Shown here in pieces: positions 1 through 9,489 of a stretch of DNA of 64,000 nucleotides. Location: positions 3,906,001 to 3,970,000 of the forward strand of contig NZ_CP108053.1 in the NCBI RefSeq assembly GCF_036173105.1, written 5' to 3'. Within the stretch, counting starts at the first letter, position 1. Every line of letters starts with the position of its first letter. The notes below the pieces were generated by a model, which made no database searches, had not been told where the DNA came from, and saw only the letters and a program-made list of their open reading frames with translations. The position numbers and the translations under genes are program-made. Source of the DNA: Streptomyces sp. NBC_00287 (lineage in GTDB: Bacteria > Actinomycetota > Actinomycetes > Streptomycetales > Streptomycetaceae).

Positions 1-109
1 AGCTGGGAGACATAGCGCCAGCCGGAGGGGCCGGGCGCGCAGTGGAAGTGCTCTTCTGCGAGGGGGGTGTGATCGTGCGGATCGTGGAGCGAATAACGGC
101 CGCGGGGCA
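1..109 (-). CDS. Hypothetical protein, N-terminal part only (cut by window edge)
   Basis: An ATG on the minus strand at 109 opens a frame that stays open to the window edge, giving about 36 residues that begin MPRGRYSLHDPHDHTPLAEE. The stretch is rich in His, Asp and Pro and resembles small conserved Streptomyces proteins encoded next to ahcY. It reads in the same direction as ahcY but is separated from it by a strong hairpin, so it probably has its own promoter. No function can be assigned from the fragment. Confidence 0.55.
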
Positions 110-158
110 TGGGGGTCCTGGGTCTTGACGGGCTGGTCCGGCCACTGAGGGGCCAGAC

Positions 159-195
159 GGGCAGGCCCCCGACACGGGGGTGCGGGGGCCTGCCC
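159..195 (-). terminator. Rho-independent-type hairpin downstream of ahcY
   Basis: A perfect 13-base inverted repeat (159-171 and 183-195, GGGCAGGCCCCCG and its complement) flanks an 11-base loop. It lies about 75 bases beyond the ahcY stop and before the next minus-strand gene. As is common in high-GC actinomycetes there is no long U-tract. Confidence 0.75.
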
Positions 196-271
196 TGAGG
201 ACCTGCTGCTGGGGAGCGCGTCAGTGCACGGGCGCGCTCACCACGGAATCCGGATCAGTACGGAATCCGGA

Positions 272-1729
<1,458 letters not shown>

Positions 1730-2012
1730 TGCGAGCTGCTCCTCGGGGTGTGGGTCGAGGTGGGTAGGGCTGGTCTGCGCGGCGGCGGACACAGGGGTGC
1801 CCGAAGAGGACACAGGCATGCCCGCGTGCGCGCAGCGCAGTCCGTCGGAGGCCCTCTCTCCCTCGGTCGGTCCGTGTCGGGACCGCCCGACCGCCATCAG
1901 CAGCGACGTCTGGCTCCGTCCCAAGCTACACCGGTCGACGCGGCCGCCCCAGTCCGCCTCCGTACGGATCGCGCCATCGCGGGGGGCTGCGGGGGTCCGG
2001 TGGATGGGGTGG
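1730..2012. other. ahcY upstream region, no gene recognised
   Basis: These 283 bases hold the untranslated leader and promoter of ahcY on the minus strand. A long open frame continues from ahcY through the region, but it lacks recognisable protein similarity and lies upstream of a well-placed ribosome site, so I read it as fortuitous. I see no convincing -35/-10 pair or riboswitch fold. Confidence 0.4.
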
Positions 2013-2353
2013 GCGGGGCTCACAGGGGGCATGTGCGCGGCGGCCATCCCGGTTGTGCCGCTGGGCCAGGGCCTGGCCACGCTGATCCGTAGGCGGCTGT
2101 ACAGCGAGAGCGAGAGACCGGGCTGGCCTCGCTGTTCATGGGCTGCTTCGGGATATCCGAGGGCGCAATCCCGTTCGCGGCGGGCAAAGCCATCCGCGAG
2201 CTGCTGGCGCGGACCAGGAAGGTCACGGACGTCGACGAGTTGGTGGCGACCAGGCTCGGTGAGGAGATCGCGATTCCGCAGGCCAAGACGGACGCGGTGA
2301 CCGCACCGGTCGTCGGGTTCGCGCGGTCCGCCGAGGGCGTCGAGTGCTCGCGG
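2013..2353 (+). pseudogene. Decayed fructose-type PTS permease fragment (EIIC end joined to EIIA)
   Basis: Pieces of a FruA-like fructose permease survive in two frames. One frame gives an EIIC stretch with GLATLIRRRLYSESER (about 2070-2115). A shift then moves to the next frame with ETGLASLFMGCFGISEGAIPFAA, the conserved EIIC FGISEGAIPFAA motif. Immediately after comes an EIIA remnant, VTDVDELVA and then EEIAIPQAKTDAVTAPVVGFARSAEGVE. The usual EIIA motif is IPHAKTDAV, so the phospho-accepting His is now Gln. EIIB, most of EIIC and the rest of EIIA are missing. The combination of frameshift, internal deletion and lost catalytic residue indicates a non-functional relic. Confidence 0.72.
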
Positions 2354-2426
2354 GCCCGCACAGCGTGTTCACAAGTGATCGATACTCTCTGCCGCCGCGG
2401 GAGTTCCGCGTGGGGAGGGAGTGGCG

Positions 2427-3104
2427 ATGGATGCGAGCACGGCGCGCAGACTCACGGTGATGGCGTGGGTGGTGGGGCTGTTGGGGCTGACGCTGGTGGT
2501 CGGGTCTCTGGTGTGGCTGCGGACGGGATATGTGCTGTCCAGGGTGAACAGCGAGAGCATGACGCCGACGTACGGCATGGGCGACCGGATCGTCGCCGAG
2601 CGCGTCGACGGGGGCGAGGTGCAGCCGGGCGATGTGGTGCTGTACTCGGCGCCGGAGCGCTATGGGGCCGGAGTGGACGTCATGCAGCGCGTCATCGGCG
2701 TGGACGGCGACCATGTGGTGTGCTGCCAGGGCCAGGACACGCCGCAGGAGGCGATCACCGTCAACGGTCGGCCGCTGCGGGAGTCATATGTGAAGGACGG
2801 CATCGCGGACGGGTTGCATCGGCCGTACGACGTGACCGTGCCCGAGGGGCGGCTGTTCCTGCTCGGTGACCATCGGCAGAACTCGCGTGACTCGCGGCTC
2901 TTCGCCGAGGACCACGCGGGGACGGTTCCGGTGGATGCCGTGCGCGCGCGGGTGATCGACAGCTTTGCGGGACCATTGCTGCTCGGCGCCGCCACGCTGC
3001 TCGGAGTGGTGCTCGCCCTGGTGGGGCTCGGCCTCGCGATCGGGGCGAGGGTCGTGCGGCGGCGGCCTGCTGTGCAGACGGTGTTGTGGCCGGACCATCT
3101 GTGA
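2427..3104 (+). CDS. Signal peptidase I (S26 family)
   Basis: A membrane serine peptidase that removes signal peptides of secreted proteins. It has an N-terminal membrane helix (about residues 8-30), the catalytic Ser motif NSESMTPTYGMGDRI, the Lys-region strand equivalent around VMQRVIGVDGD, and the late-box GDHRQNSRDSR. A second hydrophobic helix lies near the C-terminus (LLLGAATLLGVVLALVGLGL), a two-helix layout usual for Streptomyces enzymes. The start is set at ATG 2427 (225 residues) because GGAGG lies 8 bases upstream; a GTG at 2421 would sit almost on the ribosome site. The gene is solitary, not in the usual lep cluster, and is convergent with the cation transporter downstream. Confidence 0.9.
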   Translation: MDASTARRLTVMAWVVGLLGLTLVVGSLVWLRTGYVLSRVNSESMTPTYGMGDRIVAERVDGGEVQPGDVVLYSAPERYGAGVDVMQRVIGVDGDHVVCCQGQDTPQEAITVNGRPLRESYVKDGIADGLHRPYDVTVPEGRLFLLGDHRQNSRDSRLFAEDHAGTVPVDAVRARVIDSFAGPLLLGAATLLGVVLALVGLGLAIGARVVRRRPAVQTVLWPDHL

Positions 3105-3119
3105 CGCCCATGTCGTACG

Positions 3120-3164
3120 ACGACGAAGGGGTCCGCCGAGTGATTCGGTGGACCCCTTCGTCGT
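3120..3164. terminator. Bidirectional terminator between convergent genes
   Basis: A perfect 15-base inverted repeat (3120-3134 and 3150-3164, ACGACGAAGGGGTCC and its complement) has a further short stem inside the loop. It sits between the convergent signal peptidase and cation transporter genes. Confidence 0.85.
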
Positions 3165-3173
3165 GACGGGTCG

Positions 3174-4154
3174 TCAGTGGCCGGTGCTCTCCGGGGCCGG
3201 GCCGCCGGGCGTCGCCTCTCGGTCGGCGCCGCGGGCCGCCTCGGCCTCGCTGTAGATGTCCGGCTCCAGATAGATGACGCGGGCGATCGGGACGGCCGCG
3301 CGGATACGGGACTCGGCGGCGTCGATGGCGGCGGCGATCTCGGTGGCCGTGTCCTCGTGCTGGACGGCGATCTTGGCGGCGACGAGCAGTTCCTCGGGGC
3401 CGAGGTGCAGCGTGCGCATGTGGATGATGCCGGTGACGGTGTCGCCGTCGACGATCGCGGCCTCGATCTTGTGGACATCCTCGACGCCTGCGGCCTCGCC
3501 GAGCAGCAGCGACTTGGTCTCGGCGGCCAGGACGAGCGCGATCAGGATGAGCAGCACACCGATGCAGAGGGTGCCGATGCCGTCCCAGACGCCGTCGCCG
3601 GTGGCGAGGGCGAGGCTCACGCCGACGAGCGCCAGGACCAGACCGACGAGCGCGCCGAGGTCCTCCAGCAGGACGACGGGCAGCTCGGGCGCCTTGGCGT
3701 GGCGGACGAACTCGGTCCAGGACTTCTTGCCCCGCAGGAGGTTGGACTCCTTGATGGCCGTCCGGAAGGAGAAGGTCTCGGCGATGATCGCGAAGACCAG
3801 GACGCCCACCGGCCAGTACCAGTGGTCGATCTCGTGCGGGTGCTTGATCTTCTCGTAGCCCTCGTAGATGGCGAACATGCCGCCGACGGAGAAGAGGACG
3901 ATCGAGACGAGGAAGGCGTAGATGTAGCGCTCGCGGCCGTAGCCGAAGGGGTGTTGCGGGGTCGCCTCGCGCTGGGCCTTCTTGCCGCCGACGAGCAGCA
4001 GGGCCTGGTTGCCGGAGTCGGCCAGCGAGTGCACCGACTCGGCGAGCATCGAGGACGAGCCGCTGAACAGGAACGCCACGAATTTCGCTACCGCGATCGC
4101 GAGGTTGGCGGCGAGTGCCGCCACGATCGCTTTGGTGCCGCCTGACGCGCTCAT
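3174..4154 (-). CDS. Cation diffusion facilitator family transporter
   Basis: A 326-residue membrane antiporter of the CDF family, which exports divalent metals such as Zn2+ in exchange for protons. The family signature appears early (SSMLAESVHSLADSGNQALLL, with the metal-site Ser/Asp/Asn pattern). About six hydrophobic segments follow, then a cytoplasmic C-terminal domain (HKIEAAIVDGDTVTGIIHMRTLHLGPEELLV). The extra-long loop HPHEIDHWYWP is typical of the actinobacterial CDF subgroup. The metal cannot be told from sequence alone. It reads in the same direction as manA, 125 bases downstream of it. Confidence 0.92.
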   Translation of the reverse strand: MSASGGTKAIVAALAANLAIAVAKFVAFLFSGSSSMLAESVHSLADSGNQALLLVGGKKAQREATPQHPFGYGRERYIYAFLVSIVLFSVGGMFAIYEGYEKIKHPHEIDHWYWPVGVLVFAIIAETFSFRTAIKESNLLRGKKSWTEFVRHAKAPELPVVLLEDLGALVGLVLALVGVSLALATGDGVWDGIGTLCIGVLLILIALVLAAETKSLLLGEAAGVEDVHKIEAAIVDGDTVTGIIHMRTLHLGPEELLVAAKIAVQHEDTATEIAAAIDAAESRIRAAVPIARVIYLEPDIYSEAEAARGADREATPGGPAPESTGH

Positions 4155-4279
4155 GTGTTCGCGTTGTCCCTTCGTACGCCGTCCCGGGCGCGGCCCCTTG
4201 TGGCTTTGCCCGTCCTTTGCCGGTGCGCCATTGTTGCAGCCTCGCCCGGGTGGGGCGCGTCAGGTGTCCACAGTGCCGG

Positions 4280-5431
4280 TCATACGATCACAGTGGCGCG
4301 GAAGAGCGTGCCGGTCCCGGTTGCCTCGACCTTCTCGCCTGCGGGAACGAAGACCGACTGGCCGGGTTCGAGCGTGTGTTCGCCCACGCGCACCGATCCC
4401 GCCGTGCACAGCAGGATCTGCGGGGTGGCCCGGGTGAGGTCATGGGCGGCGCCGCCCTCGGGAAGGACGTAACGGGACAGGCGGAACTCGTCGATCGGGG
4501 TCTCGTAGACCTCCTCGCCGTCCTCGGAGGCCTCCGGGCGCAGCACGCCGGGGTCGGCGGCCTCGAAGCGGACGATGCGCAGGAGTTCGGGGACGTCGAC
4601 GTGCTTGGGGGTCAGTCCGCACCGCAGGACGTTGTCGGAGTTGGCCATGATCTCGACGCCGAGGCCGCTGAGGTAGGCGTGCGGGATACCGGCGCCGAGG
4701 AACAGGGCCTCGCCGGGCTGCAGCCGCACGTGGTTGAGGAGCATCGCGGCGATGACACCGGGGTCGCCCGGGTAGTGGTGGGCGAGATCGGCGTACGGCG
4801 TGTACGCGCCGCCCAGGCGGGCGCAGGCGGCCGCGGCGTCGGTGACCGTGCGGGTCATCTCGTCCGGGTCGGCGGTGAGGATCGCGGTGAGCACCTCGCG
4901 CAGGGCCGCGTCCTCGGGGTGGGCGTGCAGCAGATCGACGTACGGCTTGAGGGAGTCGACGCCGAGGCCGTCGAGCAGATCGGCGGCCTCGACGGGGTCG
5001 CGGAAGCCGCACAGGCCGTCGAACTCGGTGAGCGCGCAGATCAGTTCGGGCTTGTGGTTGGCGTCCTTGTAGTTGCGGTGACCGGCGTCGATGGGGACAC
5101 CGCGGCGCTCCTCGTCGGCGTAACCCTCTCTCGCCTGCTCCAGGTCGGGGTGGACCTGGAGGGAGAGCGGGGCGCCGGCCGCGAGGATCTTCAGCAGGAA
5201 GGGCAGTCGCGGGCCGAACTTGGCCACGCACGCGTGCCCGAGTTCCCGCTCCGGATCCGCGTCGATGACGTCGACCAGCGTGCCCCGGCCGGTGCGCGAG
5301 GGAGCGCCCGGGTGGGCGCCCATCCACATCTCCGCCTGCGGTTCGCCGGTCGGTTCGATCCCGAGCAGCTGGGGGATCGCGGTGGTGGAACCCCAGGCGT
5401 AGGGGCGGATGGTGTTGTCGAGGCGGTCCAT
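4280..5431 (-). CDS. manA: Mannose-6-phosphate isomerase, class I
   Basis: This 383-residue zinc enzyme interconverts mannose-6-phosphate and fructose-6-phosphate, feeding GDP-mannose for glycosylation and wall polymers. The cupin zinc-site motifs are present: LQVHPDLEQA (Gln and His), NHKPELICAL (Glu), and AGIPHAYLSG (His). The opening MDRLDNTIRPYAWGSTTAIPQLLG is the usual actinobacterial ManA start. It follows the SIS-domain gene by 66 bases on the same strand, as in the conserved Streptomyces arrangement. Its partner, mannose-1-phosphate guanylyltransferase, is probably the gene at 26995-28077. Confidence 0.95.
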   Translation of the reverse strand: MDRLDNTIRPYAWGSTTAIPQLLGIEPTGEPQAEMWMGAHPGAPSRTGRGTLVDVIDADPERELGHACVAKFGPRLPFLLKILAAGAPLSLQVHPDLEQAREGYADEERRGVPIDAGHRNYKDANHKPELICALTEFDGLCGFRDPVEAADLLDGLGVDSLKPYVDLLHAHPEDAALREVLTAILTADPDEMTRTVTDAAAACARLGGAYTPYADLAHHYPGDPGVIAAMLLNHVRLQPGEALFLGAGIPHAYLSGLGVEIMANSDNVLRCGLTPKHVDVPELLRIVRFEAADPGVLRPEASEDGEEVYETPIDEFRLSRYVLPEGGAAHDLTRATPQILLCTAGSVRVGEHTLEPGQSVFVPAGEKVEATGTGTLFRATVIV

Positions 5432-5497
5432 GCGGTTCTCTCTGCGTACGACGCGGGTTTCGCTCCGCGTACGACGGTCAGGGCGTCCTGGTTCAGA

Positions 5498-6625
5498 TCA
5501 GGCGCCCGAAGCGAGCGCCAGGTAAACGGCGGCGAAATCCGTGATGGCGATCAACTCCGCGAGGGTCGCCAGTTCGCCCCCGGCCTCCGGTTCCAGTTCG
5601 CTGATCGGCGTGTCGTGACTGAGGGCCAGCTCACGGGCGCCGGGAGCGGCACTGAGGCCGCCGATGGGACGGTCCCGCAACAGCACCACGCGCGCGTGCA
5701 GTGCGGGCGTCTCCTCCACGCGGTCGCGGAAGAAGTCCTCCGGGTCGGCGCTGGCGGCCAGCGGTCCCGCGAGCAGGGCGCTGTGCGCGGCGAGCGCCTC
5801 GGGGAGCTCGGAGACGAGGGCCGGGCGTCCTGCGAGTTCGGCGAGAGCTGCGGCGAAGCGGCGACCCGCCGGACCGGCCGAGGTGCCCTCGGTCCAGATC
5901 ACCGGGAGGGCGTCGGCGAGCTCCGCGGCCAATGTCTTGGCGGGGTTGCTGTACGTCGCGATGGCGGGCCCGCAGCGCTCGGCGATGTGGTCGAGCCGGT
6001 CGGCGACCTTCTCCAGGGCGTCGGCGGGGGCGGCCAGCAGACCGACGCGGTCCAGCAGCACGAGCAGCGGGGTGAGCAGCGCCCACAGCACGCCGGGGGC
6101 GGACGCGGCGAAGGGGGTGTCCTCCTCGTACGGCGCGGTCGCCATCGGCACGAACAGGCCGTGGGAGGCGTCGAGGGCCTCGGCGAGCGGGGTGTGGGGC
6201 GGGGCCACGGCGACGACGGTGCAGCCGCGGCGGTAGGCCTGCTCTGCCAGCAGGGACAGGCCCGGTTCGGTGCCGTCCGGGGTGGCGATCAGGAGCAGGT
6301 CGACGGAGCCGGCCCAGCCGGGTAGCTCCCAGCGCAGCGCGCCGGCGGCGGGGGCCACGCCCGCGGGGGCCAGTCGGGTGACGGGGCTGCCGGGGCCGGC
6401 GAGCGTGCCGAGGAGGTCGGCGACGCAGATGGCGGCGGCGCCGGGGCCCGCGATGAGGACGGCGCGGGGGCGGCCGTCGGGTTTGAGGTCCGTCACGCCG
6501 GCCTCTGTGGCGTGCCGGGCGGCCGTGCGGACGCGGGCGCCGGCCTCGGCGGCGCCGCGCAGCAGGCCGCGGTGGTCGGCCTCCGAGAGGGCCTCGGGGG
6601 TGTCGAGCAGCGATTCGTCGAGCAC
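5498..6625 (-). CDS. SIS-domain protein, phosphoglucose/phosphomannose isomerase-like
   Basis: A 375-residue protein with two SIS-like halves: AVLIAGPGAAAICVADLLGTL near residue 56, then LLLIATPDGTEPGLSLLAEQAYRRG. The C-terminal half resembles the bacterial bifunctional PGI/PMI C-terminal domain (AIATYSNPAKTLAAELADALPVIWTEG). Proteins of this type sit beside manA and a Trm112-like gene in Streptomyces and are presumed sugar-phosphate isomerases, but the catalytic role is not established here. It lies between manA and the small Trm112-like gene and is probably co-transcribed with both. Confidence 0.8.
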   Translation of the reverse strand: MLDESLLDTPEALSEADHRGLLRGAAEAGARVRTAARHATEAGVTDLKPDGRPRAVLIAGPGAAAICVADLLGTLAGPGSPVTRLAPAGVAPAAGALRWELPGWAGSVDLLLIATPDGTEPGLSLLAEQAYRRGCTVVAVAPPHTPLAEALDASHGLFVPMATAPYEEDTPFAASAPGVLWALLTPLLVLLDRVGLLAAPADALEKVADRLDHIAERCGPAIATYSNPAKTLAAELADALPVIWTEGTSAGPAGRRFAAALAELAGRPALVSELPEALAAHSALLAGPLAASADPEDFFRDRVEETPALHARVVLLRDRPIGGLSAAPGARELALSHDTPISELEPEAGGELATLAELIAITDFAAVYLALASGA

Positions 6626-6660
6626 GGGCGGGGGCCTCCGATCGCCGGGGGGTTGGCGGG

Positions 6661-6831
6661 TTACGCGGGGCGGCGGGCCTCGTCTACGAGGAGGACCGGG
6701 ATGCCGTCGCGGACGGGGTAGGCCAGGCCGCAGTCCTGGCCTGTGCAGACCAGCTCTGCGTCCTGCTCCTTGAGGGGGGCGTGGCAGGCCGGGCAGGCGA
6801 GGATCTCCAGGAGACCGGCTTCGAGCGGCAT
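6661..6831 (-). CDS. Trm112-family small zinc-ribbon protein
   Basis: A 56-residue ORF, MPLEAGLLEILACPACHAPL onward. It carries a CxxC pair (Cys13, Cys16) and a second Cys pair (Cys29, Cys34), followed by AYPVRDGIPVLLVDEARRP. This matches the UPF0434/Trm112 family; in other organisms Trm112 proteins act as small partners that stabilise methyltransferases. ATG at 6831 is the only sensible start. It lies immediately upstream of the SIS-domain gene in the manA group. In the Streptomyces arrangement I remember, a phosphomannomutase gene adjoins it; here a lactate permease stands there instead. Confidence 0.87.
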   Translation of the reverse strand: MPLEAGLLEILACPACHAPLKEQDAELVCTGQDCGLAYPVRDGIPVLLVDEARRPA

Positions 6832-6993
6832 GGGGGTCCCTTCGGGGGCGGGGTTGTGTCGCGGATGTGCCTGGTCAGGTTACCGCCGGGGTGGGTTGCT
6901 TGGGGGGTGGAGGGGGGTTGCCGTTGTGTTGGATCGCCCCTGCCGCCCTTACCCGTCCCTCCCCAGAAGGGGGACCCCCACTGGCGGTGGGCA

Positions 6994-8643
6994 CTACGGC
7001 AGCATCCAGTCGAGCACGGGCGAGCTCTGACCGACCACAATCAGACACATCACCATCAACAGGGCAAGGCTCCACGGCAGTACCTTGCGCAGCAGATCGC
7101 CCTCCCGGCCGGCGAGGCCCACGGCCGCGCACGCGATGGTGAGGTTCTGCGGCGAGATCATCTTGCCGAGGACACCGCCGGAACTGTTCGCGGCCGCCAG
7201 CAGCTCCGGCGACAGTCCCGACTCGCGGGCCGCGGTGACCTGGAGGGCGCCGAAGAGCGCGTTGGCCGAGGTGTCCGACCCGGAGACGGCGACGCCGAAC
7301 CAGCCCAGGACGGGCGACAGAAAGGCGAGCCCCGCCCCGGCCGCCGCCACGAAGTGGCCGATGGTGGCCGCCTGTCCGGAGAGGTTCATGACATAGGCGA
7401 GGGCCAGCACACTGGTCACCGTCAGGATCGCGAACCGCAGTTCGTACACGGTCGCCGCCCACTCCTTGACCGCCACGCGCGCGTGCACACCGAGAACGAC
7501 CGCCGTACACACACCGGCGAGCAGCACGAGCGTGCCGCCCGTGGACACGATCGGCCACGTGAACACATTCCCGCCGACCGCCTCCCCGTCCGCGCCGACG
7601 ACGTCCAGGAAGGGCCAGTCGTACGTCTGCGTCGCCTCGGCCAGCCAGTCCTTGACCGCGGGAATCTGCGCCACGGAGAAGATCGCGACGATGAGCGCGT
7701 ACGGCGAGTACGCCCGTACGACCTCCGCGCGCGGGTCGGCCTCGTCGAGCTCCTCGCTGCGCACCCCGGTCAGTACGGCGGCGCGCACGGGCTCTTCGGC
7801 GGGCCTGCGCGCCTGCGGTACGGCGACGAGCGCGCCCGCACCGGCCAAGGCGGCGCCGATGTCGGCGAGTTGGGCGGAGACGTAGTTCGAGGCGGCGAAC
7901 TGGGCCACGGCGAAGGCGATTCCGCACACCAGGGCGGGCACCCAGGTCTCGCGCAGTCCGCGCCGCCCGTCGACCAGCCAGACCAGCACGAGCGGCACCA
8001 CAAGGGCGAGCAGCGGAGTTTGACGGCCCACCACGGAGGCGACGTCGTCCAGGGGCAGACCGGTGACCTGAGCGAGCGTCACTACGGGCGTCCCCATCGC
8101 GCCGAAGGCGACCGGCGCGGTGTTGGCGACCAGCGCGACCACGGCGGCCCGCACCGGCTCGAAGCCCAGCGCCACGAGCATGACCGAGCAGATCGCGACG
8201 GGCGCCCCGAACCCGGCGAGCGCCTCCAGCAGGGCGCCGAAGCAGAAGGCGACGACCAGCGCCTGGATGCGGGGGTCGTCGGACAGCCGCCCGAACGAGC
8301 GGCGCAGGATGTCGAAGTGCCGGGTGCGGACCGTCATCCGGTACACCCACAGGGCGTTGACGACGATCCACAGGATGGGGAAGAGCCCGAACACTGCCCC
8401 CTGGGCGGCGCTGGAGAGCGTCTGGTCCAGCGGCATGCCGTAGGCGAGCCAGGCGACCAGCGTGGCCGCCAGCAGGCCTGTCAGGCCCGCCAGATGGGCC
8501 TTCATACGGACGCCGCCGAGCAGCACGAGGACGATCACGAGGGGCAGGGCCGCCACAAGCGCGGACAGACCGAGCGAGCCGGCGACGGGTTCCAGTTCCT
8601 GGACGTACACGGGCGCCTCCCCGGGAGCCACGGATTCCGTCAT
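6994..8643 (-). CDS. lldP: L-lactate permease (LldP/LctP family)
   Basis: A 549-residue polytopic membrane protein with about 12-14 hydrophobic segments. Characteristic LctP motifs are visible: ALLEALAGFGAPVAICSVML, NTAPVAFGAMGTPVVTLA, LGWFGVAVSGSDTSANALFG and NSSGGVLGKMISPQNLTIA. It imports L-lactate (and probably glycolate) with protons. No lactate dehydrogenase or LldR regulator lies next to it. It occupies the slot between the Trm112-like and DUF3499 genes. Two direct copies of AATGGTCGTG lie upstream (8678 and 8707) and may be an operator. Confidence 0.93.
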   Translation of the reverse strand: MTESVAPGEAPVYVQELEPVAGSLGLSALVAALPLVIVLVLLGGVRMKAHLAGLTGLLAATLVAWLAYGMPLDQTLSSAAQGAVFGLFPILWIVVNALWVYRMTVRTRHFDILRRSFGRLSDDPRIQALVVAFCFGALLEALAGFGAPVAICSVMLVALGFEPVRAAVVALVANTAPVAFGAMGTPVVTLAQVTGLPLDDVASVVGRQTPLLALVVPLVLVWLVDGRRGLRETWVPALVCGIAFAVAQFAASNYVSAQLADIGAALAGAGALVAVPQARRPAEEPVRAAVLTGVRSEELDEADPRAEVVRAYSPYALIVAIFSVAQIPAVKDWLAEATQTYDWPFLDVVGADGEAVGGNVFTWPIVSTGGTLVLLAGVCTAVVLGVHARVAVKEWAATVYELRFAILTVTSVLALAYVMNLSGQAATIGHFVAAAGAGLAFLSPVLGWFGVAVSGSDTSANALFGALQVTAARESGLSPELLAAANSSGGVLGKMISPQNLTIACAAVGLAGREGDLLRKVLPWSLALLMVMCLIVVGQSSPVLDWMLP

Positions 8644-8677
8644 GCGGAAAGCGATTTCTCACTTCGGGCTGAAACGG

Positions 8678-8716
8678 AATGGTCGTGTCCGCGACAAGGT
8701 CACGTCAATGGTCGTG
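8678..8716 (-). promoter_or_regulatory. Paired direct repeats upstream of lldP (possible operator)
   Basis: AATGGTCGTG occurs at 8678-8687 and again at 8707-8716, 29 bases apart centre to centre, 35-73 bases upstream of the permease start. Near-integral helical spacing is compatible with a dimeric regulator binding one face. No -35/-10 pair was identified with confidence. Confidence 0.3.
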
Positions 8717-8769
8717 CGTCATTCAATGGAACGTGCAGTCAAAGAACCGCCGGAAAGGGTGACTTGACG

Positions 8770-9147
8770 TCAGTTGTCCGGGGAACGCAGCACCCTGAGG
8801 TGGCCGCGGCGCGCGACCTCCATCGGGTCCGCCCTGCGCGCCCCGCCGCCACCGGCCTCCGCGGCGCGCTCCTGCGGACGGGCCGCCTCACGCACGGCGT
8901 TGGCAAGCGCTTCCAGATCGTCGCCACTGGGGCGGGCCGGAGCGGAGCCGTCGAGGAGCCGGACGACCTCCCACCCGCGCGGGGCGGTAAGGCGCTCGGA
9001 GTGCTCGGCGCACAGGTCGTAGCAGTGGGGTTCGGCGTAGGTCGCGAGCGGGCCGAGGACCGCGGTCGAGTCGGCGTAGACGTACGTCAGCGTCGCGACG
9101 GCGGGACGGCCGCAAGCGGTGCGCGAACAGCGACGTACAGGGCTCAC
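8770..9147 (-). CDS. DUF3499-type conserved actinobacterial protein
   Basis: A 125-residue protein starting at GTG 9147. Its N-terminal half has a conserved Cys pattern (RRCSRTACGRPA, then HCYDLCAEHSERL), suggesting a small zinc-binding fold. It continues with TAPRGWEVVRL and a variable, Ala/Gly-rich C-terminal part. This matches the conserved DUF3499 proteins of Streptomyces, whose function is unknown. It is divergent from the zincin-like gene, its usual neighbour. Confidence 0.85.
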   Translation of the reverse strand: MSPVRRCSRTACGRPAVATLTYVYADSTAVLGPLATYAEPHCYDLCAEHSERLTAPRGWEVVRLLDGSAPARPSGDDLEALANAVREAARPQERAAEAGGGGARRADPMEVARRGHLRVLRSPDN

Positions 9148-9489
9148 GACGTTGGACGGTACCGCACTCTTGAGCGGGCCGCGACGACTCTCCCCCAGGT
9201 CACTCCACCGTGTCGTGCTGTGAAACGCCCCACACGCCCCTTCTGACGCACCGCACTGACCTGCAGGAACGTTGATTTTCGGCCGGTCGGACAGGAGGCG
9301 ATACGGTCAACAGTCCGTACAAACCACGCCAATTGCCTTGAGATCGTCGGTCCGGGAGAGATACGGAATCGAGCCCAACCTTGGCTGGAATGGTCATCCG
9401 GCGACATGGGTGCGGGGCGGGTGGACGGCGGCCACGACGCCGTGTGGGGCGGGGCGGCCGGTCGCGGCGAGGACTACGCTTCACCAGTG
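9148..9489. other. Divergent intergenic region
   Basis: These 342 bases separate the DUF3499 gene (minus) from the zincin-like gene (plus). A candidate plus-strand promoter is TTGAGA at 9338-9343 and TACGGA at 9362-9367, with 18-base spacing, giving a start near 9374. No other structure is evident. An ATG at 9406 would extend the downstream protein by 28 residues that look unlike the family. Confidence 0.35.

Noticed and set aside
1730..2080. N-terminal extension of ahcY to 602 residues
   Set aside because: The extra 117 residues are Arg/Pro/Ser-rich without similarity to the family, while ATG 1729 has a good ribosome site and the conserved N-terminus.
6781..9246. An 821-codon plus-strand frame opposite lldP and DUF3499
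   Set aside because: No motif, composition dominated by Gly/Arg/Asp/His, and fully antisense to two well-supported genes.
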